Origin: Porphyromonadaceae bacterium UBA7176
Lineage (GTDB): Bacteria; Bacteroidota; Bacteroidia; Bacteroidales; Muribaculaceae
Direction of reading: 5' to 3'
DNA: 64,000 nt
NCBI GenBank assembly: GCA_002491245.1
Contig: DKVO01000004.1
Location: 1-64,000, forward strand
Under the pieces are notes generated by a model that was not told the DNA's origin, did not search any database, and was given only the letters and a program-made list of their open reading frames with translations. This document shows positions 34,216 to 42,857 of this stretch, in pieces; positions within the stretch are counted from its first letter, which is position 1; each line of letters opens with the position of its first letter. Made by a program: the position numbers and the translations under genes.

Positions 34216-35454
34216 ATGAAGAAAATAGTTTTACTTGCATTGGCCGTCATGGCCGTTCTGGGCTACAGCTGCAGTGAGAAACAGGCTGCACCTGAAGCAT
34301 TCATGCGCGTCAACGGCCCCAACATCATAGCTCCCGACGGGTCTAAGTTCTTTATCCGTGGCACAAACTTAGGAAACTGGCTCAATCCCGAGGGCTATAT
34401 GTTCGGCTTCGACAAGACCAATTCGGCCCATTTCATCAACGAGATGGTGTGCCAGCTCGTAGGCCCTGAGACTGCGGCGGAATTCTGGGAGAAGTTCAAG
34501 GACAACTATATCACCCGTGGCGACATCGAGTTTATCGCTGCACAAGGGGCCAACACCGTGCGCCTTCCCTTCCACTACAAGCTCTTCACCGACGACGATT
34601 ACATGGGTCGCAACAGCAACGACGGCGAGGGCTTCGAGCGCATCGACAGCGTTGTGGCATGGTGCCGCGACAACAACCTGGCCCTTATCCTCGACATGCA
34701 CGTGGCCCCCGGCGGACAGACCGGCGACAATATCGACGACAGCTACGGCTACCCCTGGCTCTTCGAGAGCGAGGCCGAGCAGGTGGAGTTCTGCAACATC
34801 TGGCGCAGCATCGCCGAGCGCTATGCTAACGAGCCTGTGATCCTGGGCTATGAGCTAATCAACGAGCCTATCCCCAATTACATGCCCAATCAGGACGAGC
34901 TTAACGCTCTCCTCGAACCGCTCCACAAGCGTGCGGTGGCCGCAATACGCGAGGTTGACAAGAACCATATCATTCTTCTTGGCGCTCCGCAGTGGAACTG
35001 CAATTTCAAGCCTTTCACCGACTGGACCTACGACGACAACATCATGTATACCTGCCACCGCTACGGTGGAGCGTCGACCCCCGAGGCTATCGCAAGCTAT
35101 ATTGAGTTCCGCGACAAGACTAACCTGCCGATGTACATGGGCGAAATCGGCCATAACACCGACGAATGGCAGGCAGAGTTTGTCAAGGTGATGGAGGACA
35201 ACAACATAGGCTATACATTCTGGCCTTACAAGAAGGTTGACCGCTCGTGCATGTCAGCCATAACCCGTCCGGCAGAATGGGATTCGATCGTAGTGGCTTT
35301 CGCCGAGGCTCCGCGCACCACTTACAAAGAAATCCAGGCGGCCCGTCCCGACCAGGCTACCTCGCGCCGCGTGCTCGACGAATTTATCGAAGCCTCGCGC
35401 ATCGAAAACTGCGTGCCGCAGACTTCATATATCAAATCCTTAGGTCTTAAATAA
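34216..35454 (+). CDS. GH5 family glycoside hydrolase lipoprotein
   Basis: The 412-residue lipoprotein (lipobox LGYSC, C19) has a GH5 (beta/alpha)8 barrel. Key motifs are FIRGTNLGNWL, NTVRLPFHY, LDMHVAPGGQTG, the acid/base YELINEP (E217) and the nucleophile MYMGEIGH (E310), with HRYGG and TFWPYKK near the +/- subsites. The catalytic pair is intact. GH5 includes cellulases, exo-beta-1,3-glucanases and others; the PUL context favours a beta-glucan substrate. It follows GH16 by 25 bases. Confidence 0.92.
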   Translation: MKKIVLLALAVMAVLGYSCSEKQAAPEAFMRVNGPNIIAPDGSKFFIRGTNLGNWLNPEGYMFGFDKTNSAHFINEMVCQLVGPETAAEFWEKFKDNYITRGDIEFIAAQGANTVRLPFHYKLFTDDDYMGRNSNDGEGFERIDSVVAWCRDNNLALILDMHVAPGGQTGDNIDDSYGYPWLFESEAEQVEFCNIWRSIAERYANEPVILGYELINEPIPNYMPNQDELNALLEPLHKRAVAAIREVDKNHIILLGAPQWNCNFKPFTDWTYDDNIMYTCHRYGGASTPEAIASYIEFRDKTNLPMYMGEIGHNTDEWQAEFVKVMEDNNIGYTFWPYKKVDRSCMSAITRPAEWDSIVVAFAEAPRTTYKEIQAARPDQATSRRVLDEFIEASRIENCVPQTSYIKSLGLK

Positions 35455-35470
35455 CTTATTTTTCAGCAAG

Positions 35471-37705
35471 ATGAAACCAACAATTCTTGCCCTTGCGGCT
35501 TTTATCGGGTTTGCTCCGGTTGCTATTGCCGACAACACTCCGGTATACCTCGACAAGAACAAACCACTCGAAGAACGTGTCGAAGACGCCTTGAGCCGCA
35601 TGACCACGGCCGAGAAAATCGATATCATCCACGCCCAGTCGAAGTTCAGCTCGCGCGGCGTGCCCCGTCTTGGTATCCCCGACGTGTGGACCACCGACGG
35701 CCCCCACGGCATCCGCCCCGAAGTGAAGTGGGACGAGTGGGACCAGGCCGGCTGGACCAACGACTCCTGTGTAGCTTTCCCGGCTCTGACAGCCCTTGCA
35801 GCTACATGGAACCCCGAAATGTCGGCTCTCTACGGCAAATCGATAGGCGAGGAAGCCGCATACCGCAACAAGGACATACTCCTTGGCCCGGGTGTGAATA
35901 TCTACCGTACGCCTGTCAACGGCCGCAATTTCGAATATATGGGAGAAGACCCGTATCTTGCCGGCCGCATGGTGGTGCCTTATATCAAGGGTGTGCAAGC
36001 CAATGGTGTAGCAGTGTGCCTCAAGCACTTCGCCCTCAACAATAATGAGGTGAACCGCCACACGACCAATGCCGTCATCGACGACCGCACTCTTTACGAA
36101 ATCTATCTGCCGGCGTTCAAGGCCGGTGTGCAGGAGGGTGGAGCCTGGACAATCATGGGCGCCTACAACCTCTACAAAGACCAGCATCTGTGCCACAACC
36201 AGTACATGCTCAACGATATCCTCAAGGGAGAGTGGGGCTTCGACGGCGCTGTGGTGAGCGACTGGGGTGGCTGTCACGACACCGACCAGGCTATACACAA
36301 TGGCCTCGACCTGGAGTTCGGCAGCTGGACCGACGGCCTCAAAGCCGGCCGCAAGAATGCCTACGACGCCTACTATCTCGCCGGCCCATACCTTGACCAA
36401 ATCAAGAACGGCAAGGTAGGCACAAAAGAGCTCGACGACAAGGCTCGCCGTGTGTTGCGTACGATTTTCCGCACGTCGCTGTCGAAAGACCGCGTCCGAG
36501 GAAGCATGTGCTCGGAGGCTCATTACGATGCCGCACGCCGTATCGGCGACGAAGGTATCGTCCTGCTCAAGAACGACGGCAAGGTGTTGCCCATGAATTT
36601 CGATAAACCGGGTAAGAAAATGCTCGTCGTGGGCGAGAATGCAGTGAAAATGATGACTGTGGGCGGCGGCTCGTCGTCGCTCAAGGTACAGCGCGAGATA
36701 TCACCCCTTGACGGACTCAAGGCTGCTCTCAATGGCGTGGCCGACGTAGAGTGGGTGCGCGGATATGTAGGCGACGTGACCGGCGAGTACAACGGTGTGA
36801 CAACCGGTCAGGACCTTAGCGAATCGCGCTCGAAAGACGAACTCATCGCCGAGGCTGTCGCAAAGGCTAAAGACGCCGATTACGTTGTGTTTGTCGGCGG
36901 TCTCAACAAATCAGCCCATCAGGACTGCGAGGACAGCGACCGCGCCGGTCTCGAGCTTCCCTACGCTCAGGACGAGGTTATAGCAGCGCTCGCCAAGGCC
37001 AACCGCAACTTGATCGTGGTCAATATCAGCGGTAACGCGGTGGCAATGCCGTGGGTGAAAGAAGTGCCTGCAATCGTGCAGGGTTGGTTCCTCGGATCGG
37101 AAGCCGGCAATTCGCTTGCCGATGTCCTCACCGGCAAGGTAAATCCCTCGGGCAAGCTCCCGATGACTTTCCCGACAAGCCTTGACAATGTCGGCGCCCA
37201 TGCTCTCAACGCATATCCCGGTGTGAAACGTGCTGACAGCGATATAGTAGACCTCGAATACAAGGAGGGTATCCTCGTTGGCTACCGCTGGCATGAGGCC
37301 AAGAAAGCCAAGCCACTCTTCGCTTTCGGTCACGGCCTGAGCTATACCGACTTCACTTACGGCAAGGCATCGGCCGACAAGAAAGAATATTCGGGCAGCG
37401 ACATAATCACCGTGACGGTGCCTGTGACCAACAGCGGCGACCGTGCCGGAGCAGAAATCGTGCAACTCTATATCGGCGACCCGAAGAGCAGCGTGATGCG
37501 TCCGGTCAAGGAGCTGAAGGGATTCCAGAAAGTGTTCCTGCAGCCCGGCGAGACAGTTGACGTCAACTTCATGATCGACAAGAGCGCACTTAGCTTCTTT
37601 GACGCCGATGCACATGCATGGAAAGCCGAACCGGGCGAGTTTGTGGTTTCGGTAGGCCCTGCTTCCGACAACATCAAATCTACCGTTAAATTCAAACTGA
37701 AATAA
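35471..37705 (+). CDS. GH3 family beta-glucosidase with signal peptide
   Basis: Releases glucose from the non-reducing ends of beta-gluco-oligosaccharides. The 744-residue protein has a signal peptide without a lipobox (ending AIA-DNT), suggesting a periplasmic location. It shows KHFALNNNEVNRH, the nucleophile VVSDWGGCHD (D264), the alpha/beta-sandwich domain and a C-terminal FnIII-like domain. DGPHGIRPE is also typical. It starts 16 bases after the GH5 stop and is followed one base later by a second GH3 gene. Confidence 0.95.
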   Translation: MKPTILALAAFIGFAPVAIADNTPVYLDKNKPLEERVEDALSRMTTAEKIDIIHAQSKFSSRGVPRLGIPDVWTTDGPHGIRPEVKWDEWDQAGWTNDSCVAFPALTALAATWNPEMSALYGKSIGEEAAYRNKDILLGPGVNIYRTPVNGRNFEYMGEDPYLAGRMVVPYIKGVQANGVAVCLKHFALNNNEVNRHTTNAVIDDRTLYEIYLPAFKAGVQEGGAWTIMGAYNLYKDQHLCHNQYMLNDILKGEWGFDGAVVSDWGGCHDTDQAIHNGLDLEFGSWTDGLKAGRKNAYDAYYLAGPYLDQIKNGKVGTKELDDKARRVLRTIFRTSLSKDRVRGSMCSEAHYDAARRIGDEGIVLLKNDGKVLPMNFDKPGKKMLVVGENAVKMMTVGGGSSSLKVQREISPLDGLKAALNGVADVEWVRGYVGDVTGEYNGVTTGQDLSESRSKDELIAEAVAKAKDADYVVFVGGLNKSAHQDCEDSDRAGLELPYAQDEVIAALAKANRNLIVVNISGNAVAMPWVKEVPAIVQGWFLGSEAGNSLADVLTGKVNPSGKLPMTFPTSLDNVGAHALNAYPGVKRADSDIVDLEYKEGILVGYRWHEAKKAKPLFAFGHGLSYTDFTYGKASADKKEYSGSDIITVTVPVTNSGDRAGAEIVQLYIGDPKSSVMRPVKELKGFQKVFLQPGETVDVNFMIDKSALSFFDADAHAWKAEPGEFVVSVGPASDNIKSTVKFKLK

Positions 37706-37706
37706 C

Positions 37707-39980
37707 ATGAATTTCTTTAAAACAACATTAACAGCAGCCGTTGTCGTTGGTCTGGGTCTTACGGCCTGCTCCACCGACAAGAGCAACGACATGGACAGCT
37801 TCGTGAGCGATCTCATGGGCAAAATGACGCTCGAAGAAAAAATCGGGCAGACCAATCTGCCTGTCGGCGGCGACTTTACTACCGGCGCCCCGATGGACAG
37901 CCCTATAGGCGAGCTCGCCGCAGCCGGCCGCATGGGTGGCACATTCAACCTCACGGGCGAAAAAATCTATGCGCTGCAGCGTGTGGCTGTCGAGGAGTCG
38001 CGTCTCCATATCCCTCTGCTTATCGGTATGGACGTGATCCACGGCTACCGTACGGTGTTTCCCATCCCGTTCGGACTGTCGGCATCGTGGGATACTACGG
38101 CAGTGGAGCGCATGGCCCGTATCTCGGCCGTGGAAGCATCGGCAGTAGGTATCAACTGGACTTTCAGCCCGATGGTCGATATCACCAGAGATCCCCGTTG
38201 GGGTCGCGTTGCCGAGGGTAACGGCGAGGACCCGTATCTTGGCTCGAAACTTGGCGCCGCATATATCCGCGGATATCAGGGCGACCTGACCCGTCCCGAC
38301 GAAATCCTTGCATGTGTGAAGCACTTCGCCCTCTACGGAGCCGCAGAAGCCGGGCGAGACTACAACACAGTGGATATGAGCCGCCAACGCATGTACAATG
38401 AATACCTTGCTCCCTACAAGGCAACAGTCGATGCCGGTGTGGCGACGGTTATGACATCGTTCAACCTCGTCGACGGCATACCGGCGACGGCAAACAAATG
38501 GCTCGTCGACGACCTTCTGCGCAAACAGTGGGGCTTCACCGGAATGGTTGTTACCGACTATGCCTCAATCAACGAAATGACCTCGCATGGTCTGGGCGAA
38601 CAAAAAGAGAACGCTATCCGCGCCCTCAAGGCCGGAACAGACATGGATATGTGCTCCGACGCTTTCATCGGCCAGCTCAAAGAGGCAGTCGAAAAAGGCG
38701 AGGTGAGCGAAGAACTTGTAGACCGTGCCTGCCGTAAGGTGCTTGAGGCCAAATACCGTGCCGGACTTTTCGACGACCCGTATAAATTCAGCGACACGAC
38801 CCGAATCGCCAAATACACCCTTACACCCGAGCACCGCGCCGCCGCACGCGAGATTGCCGCAGAAACCTTTGTACTTCTTAAAAACGAGGGAAATGTGTTG
38901 CCTCTTGCTGCCAAGGGCAAGATTGCCATCGTCGGACCGCTGGGCAACAACCGCGACAATATGATGGGAACGTGGTCGGCCAACGGTGTCGGCAATGAGT
39001 GTGTATCGGTCTTCGAGGGTTTCAAGAATTATGTAGGCGACAAGGCTGAGGTGGTCTATGCCAAGGGTTCTAACATCGATGCCGGCGACCGCATCGAGCA
39101 GGGCTCACAGGCTTACGGCGGCGCCATGCGCGATCCCCGGTCAGAGGCCGAAATGCTTGCGGAAGCTCTCCAGACGGTACGTGGCGCAGATGTAATCGTT
39201 GCAGCCGTGGGCGAGACCAACGGTATGAGTGGCGAAGGCTCGTCGCTGACGAATATCACTCTACCAGAAACACAGCGCAAACTCCTCAAAGCGCTCCTCG
39301 CGACAGGAAAACCTGTGGTGATGCTCAACTTCTCGGGCCGCCCGACAGTGATGGACTGGGAGAGCGAGAACATACCTGCGATACTCAACGTATGGTTCCC
39401 CGGCACAGAAGCCGGAAATGCTATCGCCGATGTTGTGTTCGGAAAGGTTAATCCTTCGGGCAAACTTACCATGAGCATGCCTCGCACCGTAGGACAGATT
39501 CCGGTTTACTACAACCACATGAACACCGGTCGCCCCAACGACAGCGGCGACTTCCACGCCTTCTCGAGCTGCTATATGGACGTGCCTAACTCTCCGCTCT
39601 ATCCGTTCGGCTATGGTTTGAGCTACACCACATTCAGCTACAGCGACTTTACGCTTGACAACGATAAGCTGACCAAAGACGGCAAGATTGCAGCATCGGT
39701 CAAAGTGACCAACAACGGATCAGTTGCCGGAACAGAAATCGTGCAGTTCTACACACGCGATATGGCAGCGTCGCTCGCACGCCCGGTGAAGGAGCTCAAA
39801 TACTTCGAACGCATCAGCCTCGCGCCCGGCGAAAGCAAGGTGGTTACGTTTGATATCACCGCCGACCGTCTGGCGTTCTACAACGCCGATGGAGAGACCG
39901 TGGTAGAACCCGGTGCATTCAAAGTTATGGCCGGCCCCAACAGCCGCGATGTCGAGACTCTCGACTTCACTCTGGAGTAA
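37707..39980 (+). CDS. bglX: GH3 family beta-glucosidase lipoprotein (BglX-like)
   Basis: The 757-residue lipoprotein (lipobox LTAC, C21) resembles BglX: LLIGMDVIHGYRTVFPIPFG, RDPRWGRVAEGNGEDPYL, VKHFALYGAAEAGRDYNTVD and nucleophile VVTDYASINE (D284). FnIII-like C-terminus. It differs from the preceding GH3 in the residues around the nucleophile and in being lipid-anchored, so the two may work at different sites or on different linkages. It is the last gene of the PUL; a hairpin terminator follows at 40003. Confidence 0.94.
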   Translation: MNFFKTTLTAAVVVGLGLTACSTDKSNDMDSFVSDLMGKMTLEEKIGQTNLPVGGDFTTGAPMDSPIGELAAAGRMGGTFNLTGEKIYALQRVAVEESRLHIPLLIGMDVIHGYRTVFPIPFGLSASWDTTAVERMARISAVEASAVGINWTFSPMVDITRDPRWGRVAEGNGEDPYLGSKLGAAYIRGYQGDLTRPDEILACVKHFALYGAAEAGRDYNTVDMSRQRMYNEYLAPYKATVDAGVATVMTSFNLVDGIPATANKWLVDDLLRKQWGFTGMVVTDYASINEMTSHGLGEQKENAIRALKAGTDMDMCSDAFIGQLKEAVEKGEVSEELVDRACRKVLEAKYRAGLFDDPYKFSDTTRIAKYTLTPEHRAAAREIAAETFVLLKNEGNVLPLAAKGKIAIVGPLGNNRDNMMGTWSANGVGNECVSVFEGFKNYVGDKAEVVYAKGSNIDAGDRIEQGSQAYGGAMRDPRSEAEMLAEALQTVRGADVIVAAVGETNGMSGEGSSLTNITLPETQRKLLKALLATGKPVVMLNFSGRPTVMDWESENIPAILNVWFPGTEAGNAIADVVFGKVNPSGKLTMSMPRTVGQIPVYYNHMNTGRPNDSGDFHAFSSCYMDVPNSPLYPFGYGLSYTTFSYSDFTLDNDKLTKDGKIAASVKVTNNGSVAGTEIVQFYTRDMAASLARPVKELKYFERISLAPGESKVVTFDITADRLAFYNADGETVVEPGAFKVMAGPNSRDVETLDFTLE

Positions 39981-40002
39981 AATCGGAAAGATATCATAGA
40001 CA

Positions 40003-40031
40003 GCAGCCCGGGGCAAATTGCTCCGGGCTGC
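40003..40031 (+). terminator. Probable terminator after the PUL
   Basis: GCAGCCCGG pairs with CCGGGCTGC (9 bp, loop 11 with further GCAA/TTGC pairing). The T-tract after it is poor (GTGTTTGTG), so termination may be partial. Confidence 0.65.
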
Positions 40032-40085
40032 GTGTTTGTGGGGAGTGTTTGTGGTTGGCACTTTTAGCTCATATATTCTCAAAAA

Positions 40086-40117
40086 TTTGTCTAATATGCA
40101 TAAAATCATTATCTTTG
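40086..40117 (+). promoter_or_regulatory. Strong promoter for the membrane/S24-like cassette
   Basis: TTTG (40086-40089), 20 bases, TATCTTTG (40110-40117): exact consensus and spacing. The ATG at 40149 is 31 bases downstream. Confidence 0.85.
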
Positions 40118-40148
40118 CAACTCAGCCACAAAAAAACAGACAGCAAAG

Positions 40149-40601
40149 ATGAACTGCATATCTATAATGCACAATTATATAACACCCTTACTGCTCACAA
40201 TCCTTTGGGGTTTGGCTTTATATTTATGTATATTTGAGCTTTGGGACTCTACTGTAACAAGTAATCTAATCAACGGCAAGGCATTCATCGGTATCTCATC
40301 AGTATACATAGTCTTTTTATTTGAAAGCGTAATCTATTTTTTTGATTCAGCAATAACTCATCTGAAAAGGCAATTTAATGTAAACCTTGTATTCCTGCTT
40401 TGCTCTATAATTCTGCTCATCACCATAACCCTTTTCCTAAGTTATCTGTTTATATTTAACAACAGTGATTGTTCAAACTTACTATGGGGCATATTCTTTT
40501 GCATGATAACACAAAAGATGTTGAACAGTTTCTATTGCAACAACATAGAGCTTTTTTTGATTGAATGGTCGAAGAAGCCATTAACATCCAATATGCCATG
40601 A
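40149..40601 (+). CDS. Predicted four-helix membrane protein of unknown function
   Basis: The 150-residue product is not recognised. Hydrophobic helices lie at about 14-29, 46-65, 80-103 and 111-125; the connecting loops are short. The C-terminus ends with a basic EWSKKPLTSNMP. Base composition is clearly AT-richer than the PUL, suggesting later acquisition. The next gene starts in an ATGA overlap with its stop, so the two are coupled and may form one membrane complex. Confidence 0.7.
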   Translation: MNCISIMHNYITPLLLTILWGLALYLCIFELWDSTVTSNLINGKAFIGISSVYIVFLFESVIYFFDSAITHLKRQFNVNLVFLLCSIILLITITLFLSYLFIFNNSDCSNLLWGIFFCMITQKMLNSFYCNNIELFLIEWSKKPLTSNMP

Positions 40602-41359
40602 CCGGATTCTATATAATATCGGGTATCTTTTTAATCTTATTAACAGTTCTGTATGTCACTACATACAGCAGCCGCAAAAAGGCCCGAGCCCAAATAATAA
40701 AGGAACTAAATAAGTCTTCGCGGCTTAATTGGGTCCTTGCAGGGTCGGAAGAAGAAGATGGATGTGAAACCACATCTTCTAAAGTCGATATCGCCGCCTT
40801 AGGACGCTATGAATATAAAAAACAAGACGGAGAAATTCTCGAGCCTCAAGACCACAAGCTATTTGTCGTTATCGGAGAATCAATGCGATTTGCCGGAATA
40901 CATAACCACGACCTTATCTTCTCTACAAAAAAGTTCAATTTCGATAAACTTAAGGACGGAACACCGCAAATTCTTGTAATTCATAAAAGACACCCTAAAG
41001 AAAACCGTCCGGCATATAAATTACGGAGAACCTGGAAGGTTACACAATACAATGATAACCTGCTTGATGAGATAAAAGAAATTCTCGACTCAGAAGCATT
41101 TAAAAGCGTAAGAAGCTTAAGTGTCTACGATGGAGATTCTAATCTGATCGAGGATTTTGCCAATACCCGAGTACCAAAATACTGCCGAGATTTTATATCG
41201 TGTGACAATCCTGACGAAAAAGACCGGCAGATAGTAATCTCCACAACTTTTCATACAGATACCGAAGAAATCCGATTTTCGATACATCCGGTATCAAGAA
41301 TTGTAGGACAAGTCGTTGCGTCTTTCAAATTAGCAGAAGAGCAATTTGTAAAATCTTAA
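40598..41359 (+). CDS. Membrane-anchored protein with S24/LexA-like peptidase-fold domain
   Basis: The 253-residue product begins with one transmembrane helix (about 4-23), then a basic linker. The region about 86-150 resembles the S24/S26 catalytic core: LFVVIGESM (S95 in the place of the LexA serine), AGIHNHDLIF in place of the usual GIxDGD, and a lysine in YKLRR (K141) where the general base would be. The C-terminal 100 residues are unassigned. The start at 40598 (ATGA overlap) is preferred to ATG 40565. AT-rich like its partner. The S24 assignment is from motif resemblance only; a defence or signalling role is speculative. Confidence 0.55.
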   Translation: MTGFYIISGIFLILLTVLYVTTYSSRKKARAQIIKELNKSSRLNWVLAGSEEEDGCETTSSKVDIAALGRYEYKKQDGEILEPQDHKLFVVIGESMRFAGIHNHDLIFSTKKFNFDKLKDGTPQILVIHKRHPKENRPAYKLRRTWKVTQYNDNLLDEIKEILDSEAFKSVRSLSVYDGDSNLIEDFANTRVPKYCRDFISCDNPDEKDRQIVISTTFHTDTEEIRFSIHPVSRIVGQVVASFKLAEEQFVKS

Positions 41360-41576
41360 AAGGCACGCGTTTCGCGGTGCTTTTCTTATCGTTGGCGATG
41401 AGCCGCCCATGTCGCTATGTTCCATAGGCGGTTAACCGAGTAATCTCCGCTTTGCGGAGGGTGATGCTGGCCTTTGGCACGATTCGGAGAATCGCGCTCC
41501 TATTTTTTGCGTTGAAGTGGGGTGAAAATGCGGAGCTTTTTCTTCCTTTAATGGTCTTCGGAGCCGCGCTCCTATA
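41360..41576 (+). repeat. Structured repeat mosaic, copy E (divergent)
   Basis: Modules in order: GCACGCG-TTT-CGCGGTGC, the CCGCC/GGCGG stem, CTCCGC-TTT-GCGGAG, CGATTC-GGA-GAATCG and GAAAATGC-GGA-GCTTTTTC. The CCGGAC and GTTGCC modules are missing. The CGATTC/GAATCG stem differs from CGACTC/GAGTCG of copies B-D by paired changes that keep pairing. It lies between convergent genes. Confidence 0.8.
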
Positions 41577-41577
41577 G

Positions 41578-41970
41578 TTATGGCATTTTGAAGATGTCGG
41601 TCTGTTTTTCGGTGAGGGGGGTGATGATGCCGACTTCGGTTTTGAAGACTTCTGATGCAGAGTGTGCATCGAGGGCTGTCTGGTCGCGCCAAGTCTCGCA
41701 TATCATGAGCGAGCCAGGATCGGTGGCGCTCTCGAAGATGTCGTAAGCTATGCAGCCGTCCTGCTTGAGAGATGCCTCGGTGAGCCGTTTCGCCGCAGCG
41801 AGGACCGAGTCGCGGTTCTCAGGAGCTACTTTGAAAAAGCAGTTTATCCTCAGAGTGGTATCCTGAACCACTTGAGCGTTTTCGGCCACTTCGTTTTTCT
41901 CCTGGGCAACTTCGCAACCGGCAAGAGCAAGAAGCGCGAATGCTGCAATGATTGTCGAAACAATTTTCAT
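41578..41970 (-). CDS. Antibiotic biosynthesis monooxygenase (ABM) domain lipoprotein
   Basis: A 130-residue small lipoprotein (lipobox LAGC, C19) with a ferredoxin-like ABM fold at about 40-125: RINCFFKVAPENRDSVLAAA, GCIAYDIFES and CETWRDQTALDAHSAS are typical. Members act as quinol monooxygenases or haem-degrading enzymes, or merely bind small molecules. The export signal is unusual for this mostly cytosolic family. It ends a run of minus-strand genes, 11 bases after the DUF5106 gene. Confidence 0.82.
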   Translation of the reverse strand: MKIVSTIIAAFALLALAGCEVAQEKNEVAENAQVVQDTTLRINCFFKVAPENRDSVLAAAKRLTEASLKQDGCIAYDIFESATDPGSLMICETWRDQTALDAHSASEVFKTEVGIITPLTEKQTDIFKMP

Positions 41971-41981
41971 ACGGTTGATTT

Positions 41982-42848
41982 TTACAGGTTATTGATTGTG
42001 TTGATAAGGTCGGCCGGAGAACAATCTTTGAGTATCACCTTTCCATCGGATCCGATGAGATAAAGCGACGGGTAGGTGCCTATACTATAGAGTTCGCCGT
42101 CGTCGATAGTCCCACCGTCGGTAGCATCGGTCCAACCGGAGGGCAACCACGCCCCGTGGTCGCGCCACTCCTCGCCATCACCGGGACTGACAGCAAGTAT
42201 CCTTATGCGTCCGGCGATTAGTTTGGCTTTCAATATCGGGTCGTCGGCCATCGCCATAGCGAGGTCGTGACAGTTGTGGCATCCGGGGTCGTAGAAAAAC
42301 AGCACTGTAGGGCGGTTGGCAAAGCGGAGGAGGGTCGATTTTTCACCGTCGCGGTCAGTAAAGGCAAAGTCGGCAGCCTGAGAGCCGGGCATGTTCTTGC
42401 GAGTCATCTCAAGCATATAGGATGCACGTGCGCTGTCGGGATATCCGGCTGCAAGCATACGCTCGAGAAACACGGTGTAGAGCATTTCGTCGCGCAACTC
42501 AGAGCCGGATGCGAAGAGGCAATCCTCGATTGCCTGCGAAGCCGCCAAAGCACTGTTCTCGCCGGCGCGAAGGGCACGGACGACAAAGGTATCGGCAGCG
42601 GCAACACGAGCGCTGTCGCCGCTCATATGGGGAAATACCGACAGGCAGTTGGCGACGTTCTGTGTCACCGCGGCCGGGTCGGTAGCCATTGAGTCGGTCC
42701 AGTCCATAGCATCCCAGAAATGTGCCCCGATATAGTCGGCCCTCAAGGCCGGTATACGAAGGTCGGAGGGCACTGCAGGCAAAGCAAGTTCTTTTGCAAT
42801 GCCCAACATGGCCGCTGTCGCGATAATCGCTGTCAGTATCCGTTTCAT
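41982..42848 (-). CDS. DUF5106 thioredoxin-fold protein
   Basis: Exported 288-residue protein with an N-terminal hydrophobic signal segment, an alpha-helical DUF5106 region (about 40-155) and a C-terminal thioredoxin-like domain with redox motif GCHNCHD (CxxC). A YPSLYLIGSDGKVIL segment provides the cis-Pro strand. It probably reduces or isomerises disulfides in the periplasm. It sits between the ABM lipoprotein and the glycosyltransferase. Confidence 0.82.
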   Translation of the reverse strand: MKRILTAIIATAAMLGIAKELALPAVPSDLRIPALRADYIGAHFWDAMDWTDSMATDPAAVTQNVANCLSVFPHMSGDSARVAAADTFVVRALRAGENSALAASQAIEDCLFASGSELRDEMLYTVFLERMLAAGYPDSARASYMLEMTRKNMPGSQAADFAFTDRDGEKSTLLRFANRPTVLFFYDPGCHNCHDLAMAMADDPILKAKLIAGRIRILAVSPGDGEEWRDHGAWLPSGWTDATDGGTIDDGELYSIGTYPSLYLIGSDGKVILKDCSPADLINTINNL

Positions 42849-42857
42849 AGTTGTGGT

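Noticed and set aside
121..41576. CRISPR array
   Set aside because: The repeats are hairpin modules of different sequences without regular unique spacers, and no cas genes are present.
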